Shown piece by piece: positions 13,727 to 22,189 of a stretch of DNA of 25,748 nt; position 1 is the first letter of the stretch, and each line of letters begins with the position of its first letter. A program made the translations under genes and the position numbers. This DNA comes from Clostridium sp. CAG:288 (GTDB lineage: Bacteria; Bacillota_I; Bacilli_A; RFN20; CAG-288), in the NCBI GenBank assembly GCA_000437395.1, contig FR898191.1, forward strand, positions 47,439 through 73,186. The letters run 5' to 3'. Under the pieces are notes generated by a model that was not told the origin of the DNA, did no database searches, and saw only the letters and a list, made by a program, of their open reading frames with translations.

Positions 13727-15238
13727 ATGAAAGCAAAGAAAAAAATTATTCTTGGTGCCACAATGTCTCTGTTAGCAGGCATTGTTTTTTGCGCTAGCAC
13801 AGGAAATGTAAAATCTCTTGCAGAGAATCCTGTAAAATCAGCTAACTCAACTGCATCGACTCAAAATCTTTTTGAATACGATAATGAAATCGACAGTTCA
13901 TATGTTACATCAGCAACAAGTACAGATAGCTGCTTAACATATAACTTCTCGATTAAGTTTAAAAGCGATGTAAAAACAACAACACATAGCTATATGCTTG
14001 GCTTTTATGGTGAAGGTGACGAATACTTACCTTTAACTGTAAAATATGATGTAACTACTTCATCTGGAAAAGTAAGCCGTGAGTCTTATTTCGATAGACC
14101 AACAACAATAACTAATTACTATGGATTTGGTTCAAACTTAGGCTCTACAGATAGAACACTTAGAATTACATTAAATGTTAGATCGACAGAACAAATTGAT
14201 AAAGATTCTGTTAAACTTTCAAATATTTTCCTTGCAGAGAAATTATCTGAAAATTCTTCTTGGACGCCAAATTTAAACACTAACTTTTATCTTGGAATTA
14301 AAGCACCAGCAAATTATACAGGAGATGCAATTCCTGATCCTGTTGATTCATCAAAAATGTTTAAAGTCGAATTTGAAAAATATGGCACATTTGCTGGACA
14401 AACATCATTAATTTACAATATTGAAGTTGATGCCTTAAGTCATTACAAAACAGCTAAAGCTTCATATTATAGTAGACTTTCATCAAAATTAAGCAATGGC
14501 GATAAAGAGGTTTCTAGCCCAACACTTTTTATCCGTTATCAATTATATGCTTTATCAAACACTTCGTTTGTTATTACATTTGATGATGGTACTGTAAGAA
14601 CATATTCAGCCAATAATGTTAAACCAAACATTAATTTGAGCGCTGGTAAAAATACAGTTAACTTCTTACTTGGTGATTTAAAACCAGATCATATTAAATC
14701 CATAGATATTAAGAATTTAACTTTCTATATAGATATTGCTACTATTGATTATTTAAAAACACAACCAGGAACTGCAATTTCATACGCATTTGGTAATATC
14801 GAAGTCGACCTTACTGATTCTAAGACAAGTAATATCAATACATATTTAATTATCTCAACAGTAATATTTGTCGTTGTATTTGCTGGTGCTGCTATTGGAT
14901 TATATTTCTATAGACGTAATAAATACAAAAATGATGAATTTAATAGAATGAATACAAAACGTTATATTAAATCAAGCGTAACAGCATTTATTGGTACTGG
15001 AAGTATTTATTATTTGATACTCTTCATTTTCCATAGATCTAATTCTTTAAGTAACACAACAATTGTTTCTAACCCTTGTGACGTACCAATTGTTATCTTT
15101 GGTATCCTAAGCATAATCATGATAGGTTACTATGCAAGATTCTTCCTTATTACTTATAAGGATCATAAGACAAAGAAACAAATCGAAAAATTAAAACTCA
15201 ATTCCGTCGACGATAAACAAGACGATGGAACTAACTAA
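13727..15238 (+). CDS. Surface-exposed membrane-anchored protein of the ABC operon
   Basis: A 503-residue protein from ATG 13727, preceded by AGGAAA and beginning with a Sec signal (MKAKKKIILGATMSLLAGIV). There is no lipobox, since the only Cys follows Phe. About 340 extracellular residues follow, Ser/Thr/Asn-rich and probably beta-sandwich (FEYDNEI, YMLGFYGEGDEY, FVITFDDGT), then helices near 373-395, 416-435 and 453-476 with a basic cytoplasmic loop and tail. The family is not recognised. It is the first gene of the operon, 25 bases before the ATPase, so it probably captures or processes substrate at the surface. An in-frame ATG at 13679 coincides with the predicted transcription start and would add 16 residues. 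Confidence 0.7.
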   Translation: MKAKKKIILGATMSLLAGIVFCASTGNVKSLAENPVKSANSTASTQNLFEYDNEIDSSYVTSATSTDSCLTYNFSIKFKSDVKTTTHSYMLGFYGEGDEYLPLTVKYDVTTSSGKVSRESYFDRPTTITNYYGFGSNLGSTDRTLRITLNVRSTEQIDKDSVKLSNIFLAEKLSENSSWTPNLNTNFYLGIKAPANYTGDAIPDPVDSSKMFKVEFEKYGTFAGQTSLIYNIEVDALSHYKTAKASYYSRLSSKLSNGDKEVSSPTLFIRYQLYALSNTSFVITFDDGTVRTYSANNVKPNINLSAGKNTVNFLLGDLKPDHIKSIDIKNLTFYIDIATIDYLKTQPGTAISYAFGNIEVDLTDSKTSNINTYLIISTVIFVVVFAGAAIGLYFYRRNKYKNDEFNRMNTKRYIKSSVTAFIGTGSIYYLILFIFHRSNSLSNTTIVSNPCDVPIVIFGILSIIMIGYYARFFLITYKDHKTKKQIEKLKLNSVDDKQDDGTN

Positions 15239-15263
15239 ATAACCAATATAAAAGGAGCAAAAT

Positions 15264-17165
15264 ATGGAAATTAGAATTAAGAACCTTACAAAAGTTTTCC
15301 CAGGTGACCTTAAGAAACACATTCGTGATACAGTCGCAGTTAAAGACTTAGATATCACTATTCCAGATGGTAAATTAGTCGGTCTTTTAGGACCTTCAGG
15401 TTGTGGTAAATCAACAACTTTATACATGATTTCTGGCTTACATAGCGTTACAAGTGGTGAAGTTTGGTTTGGTGACGAAGAAGTCACAAATCTTTCGCCA
15501 GAAAAAAGAGGTATTGGTTTAGTTTTCCAAAACTACGCTTTATACCCACATATGACAATCTTTAAGAATATCGAATTTCCACTTCGTAACCTTAAAGTTG
15601 AAGTCCCACTTGTCACTTTCTTCGATTATTTCATCGATGCAAAAGTCGCTTCTATCAAAACAGATTTAGAAAAACAAGATATGTATGAAGGCGTCTCACT
15701 CTTATTACGTAAGATGGGTGTCAAGAAGCCTGAAGTATCTTTAGAAGATGATTATGTTAAAGTAGCTTTAAGAAATGTACCAGAATCTTTCCATAACCTT
15801 TTCATTAAAAATTTAAATAAGGTTGTTAATCCAATTGAAATTAAAGAATCAAAAGTTCAAACAAGTGAAGCTCAATTTGATACAAACGTTAGAGCAATCG
15901 TTAACGCTTATGATGAAACTGAAATCGTCAACGTTTCATTTGAAGCAAAACTTGGTAAAGACTTTAATACAAATTTAATTGATGATACTATCAAAACATG
16001 TACAGCAACAGCTAAAAAATACGGAAAAGTTTTAAACGTTTCTATTACAAGAGTCCAAGGCGGCTTTGAAATTTTAGCTAGAATCAATAACATTGCTCGT
16101 GGCAAACTTGAAGAGATGGAAAATGCTTTATCAGCAAATGACAAAGCTAAATTCTTATCAACAAATACAGTTATAACAAATGTTGTCAATAAGAAGTTTG
16201 TCAACGATTTCAAACAAATTATTAAAACAAAAGGCATTAGATACTCAGATTTAAAGATTTACTTTGATGGTAAAAATACACGTGTTTTCTTTAAACTTAA
16301 ACAAGCTTCCAAAGAAATCACCGATGAAATAGTTAAAGAGTTAACAGATAATTTAAATCTTTCAGATGTTAAGACAGAAACTAAATCCGCTGTTGCTCAT
16401 AGACGTTTAACTAAAGAAGAAAGAAAAGATATCGTTGTTGAAACAGCAAAACTCGTTCAAGTTGACGAATATTTACAAAGAAAGCCATCACAACTTTCTG
16501 GTGGTCAACAACAACGTGTTGCTATTGCTCGTGCTTTAGTTAAAAGACCAAAGGTTCTTCTTTTAGACGAACCACTTTCAAACTTAGACGCTCGTTTAAG
16601 ATTACAAACTCGTGAAGAAATTAAGAGAATTCAAAGAGATACAGGTATTACAACTGTATTCGTTACTCACGACCAAGAAGAAGCAATGTCAATTTCTGAT
16701 CAAATTGTCGTTATGAAACTTGGTGTTATGCAACAAATGGATTCTCCACAAACAGTTTATAATAATCCAGCTAACTTATTCGTTGCTCAATTCTTAGGAA
16801 CACCTCCAATTAACGTTTTCAAAGGTGAAATCAAAGATGGTAAGGTAATGATTGGAACAGACGTCATTTATGAACTTGAAGATAAAGTAGAAGATAGACC
16901 TGTTACAGTCGCTATTAGACCTGAAGGATTTGCTCTTGGTAAAGAAGGCGATAAAGTTGGTCTTCAAGCTGATGTTGATATGGTTCAAATTCTTGGACGT
17001 GATATCTCAATCGTCGCTAAAAATGAAGCTTGTACAAAACCTACATTTAAAGTTATTGTTAGCAATGAAGATGATCTTGTTAAAGGTCACATTGTCTTAT
17101 CAGTCAAACCAAGTAAGATGTTCTTATTTGATGTAGAAACAGAAGAGAGATTGAGAATTAAGTAG
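15264..17165 (+). CDS. MalK/UgpC-type ABC transporter ATPase with large insertion
   Basis: Energises the two following permeases. It is 633 residues against about 370 for ordinary MalK. Motifs: Walker A GPSGCGKST (43-51), Q-loop Gln89 (VFQNYALYPHMT), signature LSGGQQQR (411-418), Walker B VLLLDE (431-436), D-loop SNLDAR, H-loop His469 (VTHDQEEAM), and then the C-terminal OB-type regulatory domain with VAIRPEGF. All catalytic residues are present. The extra 270 or so residues (about 110-380) lie in the helical subdomain between Q-loop and signature, and look like alternating strands and helices. Mycoplasma homologues of the nuclease-linked transporter are similarly long (about 585 residues, from memory). 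AAAGGAG precedes ATG. Confidence 0.93.
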   Translation: MEIRIKNLTKVFPGDLKKHIRDTVAVKDLDITIPDGKLVGLLGPSGCGKSTTLYMISGLHSVTSGEVWFGDEEVTNLSPEKRGIGLVFQNYALYPHMTIFKNIEFPLRNLKVEVPLVTFFDYFIDAKVASIKTDLEKQDMYEGVSLLLRKMGVKKPEVSLEDDYVKVALRNVPESFHNLFIKNLNKVVNPIEIKESKVQTSEAQFDTNVRAIVNAYDETEIVNVSFEAKLGKDFNTNLIDDTIKTCTATAKKYGKVLNVSITRVQGGFEILARINNIARGKLEEMENALSANDKAKFLSTNTVITNVVNKKFVNDFKQIIKTKGIRYSDLKIYFDGKNTRVFFKLKQASKEITDEIVKELTDNLNLSDVKTETKSAVAHRRLTKEERKDIVVETAKLVQVDEYLQRKPSQLSGGQQQRVAIARALVKRPKVLLLDEPLSNLDARLRLQTREEIKRIQRDTGITTVFVTHDQEEAMSISDQIVVMKLGVMQQMDSPQTVYNNPANLFVAQFLGTPPINVFKGEIKDGKVMIGTDVIYELEDKVEDRPVTVAIRPEGFALGKEGDKVGLQADVDMVQILGRDISIVAKNEACTKPTFKVIVSNEDDLVKGHIVLSVKPSKMFLFDVETEERLRIK

Positions 17166-17176
17166 GAGGTATGGCA

Positions 17177-18217
17177 ATGAATACACAAGAAGTCACTGCC
17201 TCTAACGTTGGACAAAACGTCCCAAACTGCGGCTACTATGATTCTGAAAAAGACGTAGTTGTAAGAGTAATCTCTCGCAGAAAAAACAAGAAGGCTTATA
17301 AAGTAACAAATATCGAAGATGTTGCTAGTAAGAACAACTGGAAAGCCTGGTTATATCTTGCTCCAGTTTTAGTCCTGATCGCTGTTTTCCTTATTTATCC
17401 TTTGATCGATACAATCGCTATTTCTTTCATGAAGAATTACAACTATCTCACAGGTGAAAATGAAGGATTTACTCTCAACAACTTCGGAGTTATTTTCGGA
17501 TTAACAACATATAATGGGGCAAAGGAAACAAACTTTGTTAGATTCGCAATTCCAAACACGTTCATAATGTTAATTTCAGTCCCTATTTCAATTATTATTG
17601 CATTAATAATTTCTGTTGCACTTAACTCTATTAAGTGGCTACAAAAAACATTACAAACAATATTCTTCTTACCATATGTTACAAACACAATCGCTGTTGG
17701 TATGGTTTTCTCAGTTATCTTTGATTCAACCGGTATTATTAACTGGTTATTCCATTTAGGAGATTTCAAATGGATTCAAGGAGCTACACGTTGGAATGCT
17801 ATGGTTCCATTACTTATTTATATTGTTTGGAGTAGCTTACCATTCAAGATCTTAATTTTCTTAAGTGGTTTACAAGGTATTGATAAACAATACTATGATG
17901 CTGCTAAAATCGACTCAACTCCAAAGGGAAGAGTCCTTACAAAAATTACTATTCCACTTTTATCCCCACAAATCTTGTACATTATGATTACAAGCTTTAT
18001 CGGATCATTTAAGGAATATTCTTCAATTGTTGGTTTGTTTAATGGTCCAGGTACAACTAACGGATCTAAGAACATGTACACAGTTGTTTATTACATTTAC
18101 GAAAACTTAAATACTCAAACTTCGTTTGCTGCAGCTGCAGCTGTATTCCTCTTCGTTGTTATTTTGATCTTTACATTCTTACAAATGTATGTTTCAAAGA
18201 AGAGAGTTCACTATTAA
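17177..18217 (+). CDS. Sugar-type ABC transporter permease (MalF/UgpA-like)
   Basis: An integral membrane subunit of the importer, 346 residues from ATG 17177. That start is 6 bases after the Shine-Dalgarno TAGGAGGT, which itself overlaps the ATPase stop; the in-frame ATG at 17171 directly abuts it and is too close. About 60 cytoplasmic residues come first, then six helices starting with WLYLAPVLVLIAVFLIYPL. The EAA loop that docks on the ATPase is YYDAAKIDSTPKGRVLTKIT, ending in IPLLSP. It belongs to the carbohydrate uptake transporter-1 permease family (MalF, UgpA, AraP). That family also includes transporters of non-sugar substrates, so the cargo is open. Confidence 0.93.
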   Translation: MNTQEVTASNVGQNVPNCGYYDSEKDVVVRVISRRKNKKAYKVTNIEDVASKNNWKAWLYLAPVLVLIAVFLIYPLIDTIAISFMKNYNYLTGENEGFTLNNFGVIFGLTTYNGAKETNFVRFAIPNTFIMLISVPISIIIALIISVALNSIKWLQKTLQTIFFLPYVTNTIAVGMVFSVIFDSTGIINWLFHLGDFKWIQGATRWNAMVPLLIYIVWSSLPFKILIFLSGLQGIDKQYYDAAKIDSTPKGRVLTKITIPLLSPQILYIMITSFIGSFKEYSSIVGLFNGPGTTNGSKNMYTVVYYIYENLNTQTSFAAAAAVFLFVVILIFTFLQMYVSKKRVHY

Positions 18218-18227
18218 GGAGGAAAAG

Positions 18228-19193
18228 ATGAATACTTCAATTAAACAAAACCTTAATAGCATAAGTGTTACTAGTAACATTAGACTTTCTATTTCTGAAT
18301 CAGGAAAGACCGCAGAAGATATTAGAAAGACAGAAAAAGTCACCAAATCAATTTCTATGGTTCTCGTTTATGCTTTCTTGTTCATTATGGCATTAATTAT
18401 TGTTTTCCCATTCTATTGGATGATAATTACATCGTTAAAACAAAATACAGAAATTCAAAGTAATACACAAACATTTTTCCCAAATATCGTTATGTGGTCA
18501 AACTATGTCTATGTCTTTAAGACATTTGATTTCTTCACATATATGAAAAACACTATCATCGTTGCTATCTTCTCAACAGCAGGTACTTTGATTACAACAG
18601 TCTTTGCCGCCTTTGCTTTTTCAAGATTAACATTTAAAGGTCGAGACTTCTTATTCATGATCTTCTTAATGACAATGATGATTCCGGGCGAAATGATGGT
18701 TATTTCTAACTACATTACTGTTGCTTCATTCGGTTGGATTGGAAACAATCAAACAATTACTCAAGCTTATTTAGCTATGATTGTTCCTTTCTTGGTAAGT
18801 GTTTTCCACATTTACTTATTAAGACAAAACTTTAAACAAATTCCAAACGAATTATATTTAGCTGCTAAAGTCGATGGTAAGAGCGACTGGACATATCTCT
18901 GGAAGGTTATGGTTCCACTTGCTGCACCAACACTTATTTCTATTACTATTCTTAAATTCATGGGAACATGGAACTCATATGTATGGCCAAACTTAGTTAC
19001 AAACGATCCATCTTATCGTTTGGTTTCTAACGGTTTACGTGGTTCTAGCTTCACTGATTTAGAAAGTGGCCGTGTTGAATACGGCTATCAAATGGCTGCT
19101 ACAGTTTTAGTAACAGTCCCATTATTCCTTCTCTTTGTATTTTTCCGTAAATACATTATGAAGGGTGTCGGCAGAGCCGGCATTAAAGGCTAA
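18228..19193 (+). CDS. Sugar-type ABC transporter permease (MalG/UgpE-like)
   Basis: Second channel subunit, 321 residues. ATG 18228 follows AAGGAGG (18216-18222); an upstream in-frame ATG at 18189 lies inside the previous gene and lacks a ribosome site. The cytoplasmic N-terminus is about 45 residues, longer than usual. Then come six helices, opening VLVYAFLFIMALIIVFPFYW, and the EAA loop LYLAAKVDGKSDWTYLWKVM followed by VPLAAPTL. The C-terminus FFRKYIMKGVGRAGIKG resembles the MalG/UgpE ending. It pairs with the preceding permease, and both contact the same ATPase. A hairpin follows at 19194-19221. Confidence 0.93.
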   Translation: MNTSIKQNLNSISVTSNIRLSISESGKTAEDIRKTEKVTKSISMVLVYAFLFIMALIIVFPFYWMIITSLKQNTEIQSNTQTFFPNIVMWSNYVYVFKTFDFFTYMKNTIIVAIFSTAGTLITTVFAAFAFSRLTFKGRDFLFMIFLMTMMIPGEMMVISNYITVASFGWIGNNQTITQAYLAMIVPFLVSVFHIYLLRQNFKQIPNELYLAAKVDGKSDWTYLWKVMVPLAAPTLISITILKFMGTWNSYVWPNLVTNDPSYRLVSNGLRGSSFTDLESGRVEYGYQMAATVLVTVPLFLLFVFFRKYIMKGVGRAGIKG

Positions 19194-19221
19194 TTTAAAC
19201 AGGCAAATCTTGCTGTTTAAA
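19194..19221 (+). repeat. Intercistronic hairpin before the first binding protein
   Basis: TTTAAACAGGCAA (19194-19206) pairs with TTGCTGTTTAAA (19210-19221): 12 bp with one bulged G and a 3-base loop. No T-run follows. Position after the permease and before the binding-protein gene fits an RNA-processing or 3'-stability element rather than a terminator. Confidence 0.65.
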
Positions 19222-19263
19222 TATATATATCTATGTAGAGAAACTTGTTCAAGGAGGAAAATC

Positions 19264-20697
19264 ATGAAAAAATCTCTATTACTCTTATTACCACTCGTCT
19301 TGAGTACAGTTACATTAGCTGCTTGCGGTGGAAACAATGGTGGTTCAAAGAAAACTACTATTACACTTTGGTCTATTACAGGTAAGAACAACCAAGGCCA
19401 ACTCGAAAACTATATTAAAGCTTTCGAAGATAAGTATCCAGAATACAAGGTCAACAACGTTATTCAAACAGGTATGGGCTACAACGAGTTAAAGGATGCT
19501 GTTGTTAAAGGCTTTAGTGGTAACAACTATCCAGATATCGTCCAATGCTATCCAGATCATGTCGCAGACTATTTGGATTATGGCAAAGCTGTAAATCTTG
19601 ACGATTACATCAACGATCCAGAAATTGGTCTTACAGAAAAAGATAAAAACGACTACATTGCTTCATTTATGGATGAAGGTAAGGGATATGCTTTCGAAGG
19701 AACATATTCACTTCCATATTGTAAGTCAACAGAACTTATGTTCTATAACGAAGATGTTTTACTTTCATTAGATCTTTCCGCATATGATGCAACAATCAAT
19801 GGTGGAAAAGCACTTGATGCAAATTATTTTGACAATCTTACATGGGAAGAATTATTCAATAAACTTTGCCCAGCTCTTATCAAATACAACGACTCATTAC
19901 CAGAAGGTAAAAAGATTTTATTATCAGACCAAAAATATCATGCTGTTTTCGCTTATGACTCCGATGATAACTTATTCATCACATTAGCTGAACAATATGG
20001 ATATAAATATACTTCTGTCGATACATCAACAGGTAAAGGTAGTATTGATTTCGATAACGCAGAAATGAAGAACCTTATGAAGACATTCAGAACTGCTGCT
20101 GACAAAGGATACATCATTTCTAAAGGTAGCGCTGGTAACACATATACAAACGAATACTTCACAGCTAACAACACATTGTTCTCAGTTGGTTCATCCGGTG
20201 GTGTTAAATATCAATTCAGCGATTCAAACCCAATGAACGTTGGTGTTGCAAGAATTCCACACGCTGAAGGCCGTGATCCAAAAGTTATTCTCCAAGGTCC
20301 ATCCTTAACAGTTCTCGATCACAACGATGAAGCAAGAATTAGAGGCTCTTGGTTATTATGGAAGACTATGACAGATGCTGAAAACTCATTAGACTGGGCT
20401 ATCAACTCTGGTTATATGGGTATTAGAAGCTCTAACTATGAAAACGAAGACTACAAAGCTGCAAGTGATGTTAAGAACACAGAAGAAAAGACACTTGCTC
20501 GTTTAATGGCTAAGGCTAGTACATATGTTTCAAATATTATTAATGAAACATACACATCCCCAGCATTCAAAGGCTCTTCTGCTGCAAGAACAGCTGTCGG
20601 TGGTTTAATGACAAAAGTTTTAACACCAACAGAAGGTATTGAAAATATTGATACTTGGTTTAGTGACGCAGTCAACCAAACTAGATTACAAATGTAG
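19264..20697 (+). CDS. Extracellular substrate-binding lipoprotein (1)
   Basis: Catches the substrate outside the membrane and hands it to the permeases. 477 residues from ATG 19264, with AAGGAGG 6 bases upstream. Lipoprotein signal peptide with lipobox LAAC, Cys21, then a Gly/Asn linker and a family-1 solute-binding fold (ITLWSITGKNNQGQLENYIKAF, LPYCKSTELMFYNEDVL, SVGSSGGVKYQF). The ligand is unknown; the family mostly binds sugars. It is a clear paralogue of the next gene: both share YPDHVA, GTYSLP, STE-MFYN, VGSSGG and the ending FSDAVNQTRL-M. Codon use is strongly biased and hairpins flank the gene, suggesting it is the most abundant product of the operon. Confidence 0.93.
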   Translation: MKKSLLLLLPLVLSTVTLAACGGNNGGSKKTTITLWSITGKNNQGQLENYIKAFEDKYPEYKVNNVIQTGMGYNELKDAVVKGFSGNNYPDIVQCYPDHVADYLDYGKAVNLDDYINDPEIGLTEKDKNDYIASFMDEGKGYAFEGTYSLPYCKSTELMFYNEDVLLSLDLSAYDATINGGKALDANYFDNLTWEELFNKLCPALIKYNDSLPEGKKILLSDQKYHAVFAYDSDDNLFITLAEQYGYKYTSVDTSTGKGSIDFDNAEMKNLMKTFRTAADKGYIISKGSAGNTYTNEYFTANNTLFSVGSSGGVKYQFSDSNPMNVGVARIPHAEGRDPKVILQGPSLTVLDHNDEARIRGSWLLWKTMTDAENSLDWAINSGYMGIRSSNYENEDYKAASDVKNTEEKTLARLMAKASTYVSNIINETYTSPAFKGSSAARTAVGGLMTKVLTPTEGIENIDTWFSDAVNQTRLQM

Positions 20698-20704
20698 TAA
20701 TTAG

Positions 20705-20726
20705 AATTTATACTACTTTATAAATT
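20705..20726 (+). repeat. Intercistronic hairpin between the two binding proteins
   Basis: A perfect 8-bp inverted repeat, AATTTATA (20705-20712) and TATAAATT (20719-20726), with a 6-base loop and no T-run. With the hairpin at 19194-19221 it brackets the first binding-protein gene. All pairs are A-T, so it is weak on its own. Confidence 0.45.
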
Positions 20727-20751
20727 ATAGTTTTCCATCTAGGAGGGAAAT

Positions 20752-22176
20752 ATGAAAATTAAAAATAAAGCAGTCTATCTAATGAGTATTATTTCACTCT
20801 TAGGTGGACTTACTGGTTGTGGGAATAATAAAAGTGATGGTGTCGAAGTTATCTTCTGGCACACATTTGGTAAAACAATCATCACTGAATTAGAATCCCA
20901 CATTTCAGAATTTGAAGATTATATTCAACAAACCGAAGGTAAAAAGGTTAAAGTTACTTTAAAATATCAAGGCGGATATGATGATATTTTAAGAAAGGTT
21001 CGTGATGGTTTCTCTGTTGGTACAACTCCAACAATGGCTATCGCTTATCCTGATCACGTTGCAGAATACATGCAAGCTGAAAAAACTCCTGGTCAATTTG
21101 TAGTCAATCTTGACAATTATATGAATGATCCTGAATACGGATTTGGAACTGAAGAAAAAATGGGAGATACAGCTGGTAAGGATGATATTGTCGCTGACTT
21201 CTTAGCTGAAGGACAACAATATAAAAATTCCGGAACATATTCTTTGCCATTAATGAAGTCTACAGAAATTATGTTCTATAACAAGACTTTAGTTCAAAAA
21301 GTATTTAGTTACTATAATCCTTCAATTTTAGGCGATCAAATTGATGAGTTCATGAGCACAATGACATGGAGTCAATTTATGGATATTTGCAAAGTCGCTG
21401 TTGAACACAAAGCAGATATTTCACCCACATTAGAAGAACCATTCCGTTATGATAGTGACTCTAACTTCTTTATCACTCAATTATCTCAATCTGGTTATAA
21501 TTTCTTATCCACAGACGAAAGTGGCAATCCTGTTTTAGCTTTTGATTCAGCTGAAGCTAAAGAAGTCGTAAGAGGCTTAAAAGCTAATTACGATGAAGGT
21601 TTATTTACTACTAAGGGTGTTGAAGGCACTTATGGTAGTGATGCTTTTACTAAAGGTGAATGTATCTTCACAGTCGGTAGTTCAGGTGGTGCAGGATATA
21701 ACTTCCCAACAGGCGACTCATTTGAAGTTGGAATTGCAAAAGTCCCAGCAATAAGTAATGAAAATGCTAAATATATTACTCAAGGACCAACTGTTACACT
21801 TTTAAGAAATAGTAAACTTTCAGACGAAAAGAATGACGAAGCTGTTAAATATGGCTGGAGATTCTTAAAGTATTTATTAACACCAAATGTTAATGTCTCT
21901 ATTTGTATTAATAGTGAAGGTTACATTCCTGTAAGAGAAAGTTGCTATAAAACTGAAGATTATAATACATTCTTAGATAGTGGAATTGAACTTAGTAGAT
22001 GTGCAAGTGTCGTTATTAACCAAATTGATGGACACTATATTACTAATCCAGTCTTTAAGGGCAGCGCTACAGCACGTAACGAAGCTGGTGGTATCTTAAC
22101 TCAAGTCTTCTTGGGAAATAAGACAATTGACGCAGCATTTAGCGATGCAGTCAACCAAACCAGATTAGCAATGTAA
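20752..22176 (+). CDS. Extracellular substrate-binding lipoprotein (2)
   Basis: A second binding protein for the same permease pair, 474 residues. AGGAGGGA precedes ATG. The lipobox is LTGC with Cys23, followed by a family-1 solute-binding fold: VIFWHTFGKTI, YPDHVAEYM, GTYSLPLMKSTEIMFYN, FTVGSSGGAGYNFP. It is clearly homologous to the preceding protein along its whole length but much diverged, so it probably binds a different or related ligand. The codon bias is weaker than in its partner. It ends 13 bases before the nuclease gene start, so the two are expressed together. Confidence 0.92.
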   Translation: MKIKNKAVYLMSIISLLGGLTGCGNNKSDGVEVIFWHTFGKTIITELESHISEFEDYIQQTEGKKVKVTLKYQGGYDDILRKVRDGFSVGTTPTMAIAYPDHVAEYMQAEKTPGQFVVNLDNYMNDPEYGFGTEEKMGDTAGKDDIVADFLAEGQQYKNSGTYSLPLMKSTEIMFYNKTLVQKVFSYYNPSILGDQIDEFMSTMTWSQFMDICKVAVEHKADISPTLEEPFRYDSDSNFFITQLSQSGYNFLSTDESGNPVLAFDSAEAKEVVRGLKANYDEGLFTTKGVEGTYGSDAFTKGECIFTVGSSGGAGYNFPTGDSFEVGIAKVPAISNENAKYITQGPTVTLLRNSKLSDEKNDEAVKYGWRFLKYLLTPNVNVSICINSEGYIPVRESCYKTEDYNTFLDSGIELSRCASVVINQIDGHYITNPVFKGSATARNEAGGILTQVFLGNKTIDAAFSDAVNQTRLAM

Positions 22177-22189
22177 TGTGAGGAATTTT

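Noticed and set aside
13644..13729. TTG at 13634 as start of the surface protein
   Set aside because: It precedes the proposed promoter, lacks a ribosome site and would put 31 extra residues before the signal peptide.
15264..17165. ATPase gene as an accidental fusion or assembly error
   Set aside because: The frame is open throughout with uniform codon use and all motifs in order, and long homologues exist in mycoplasmas.
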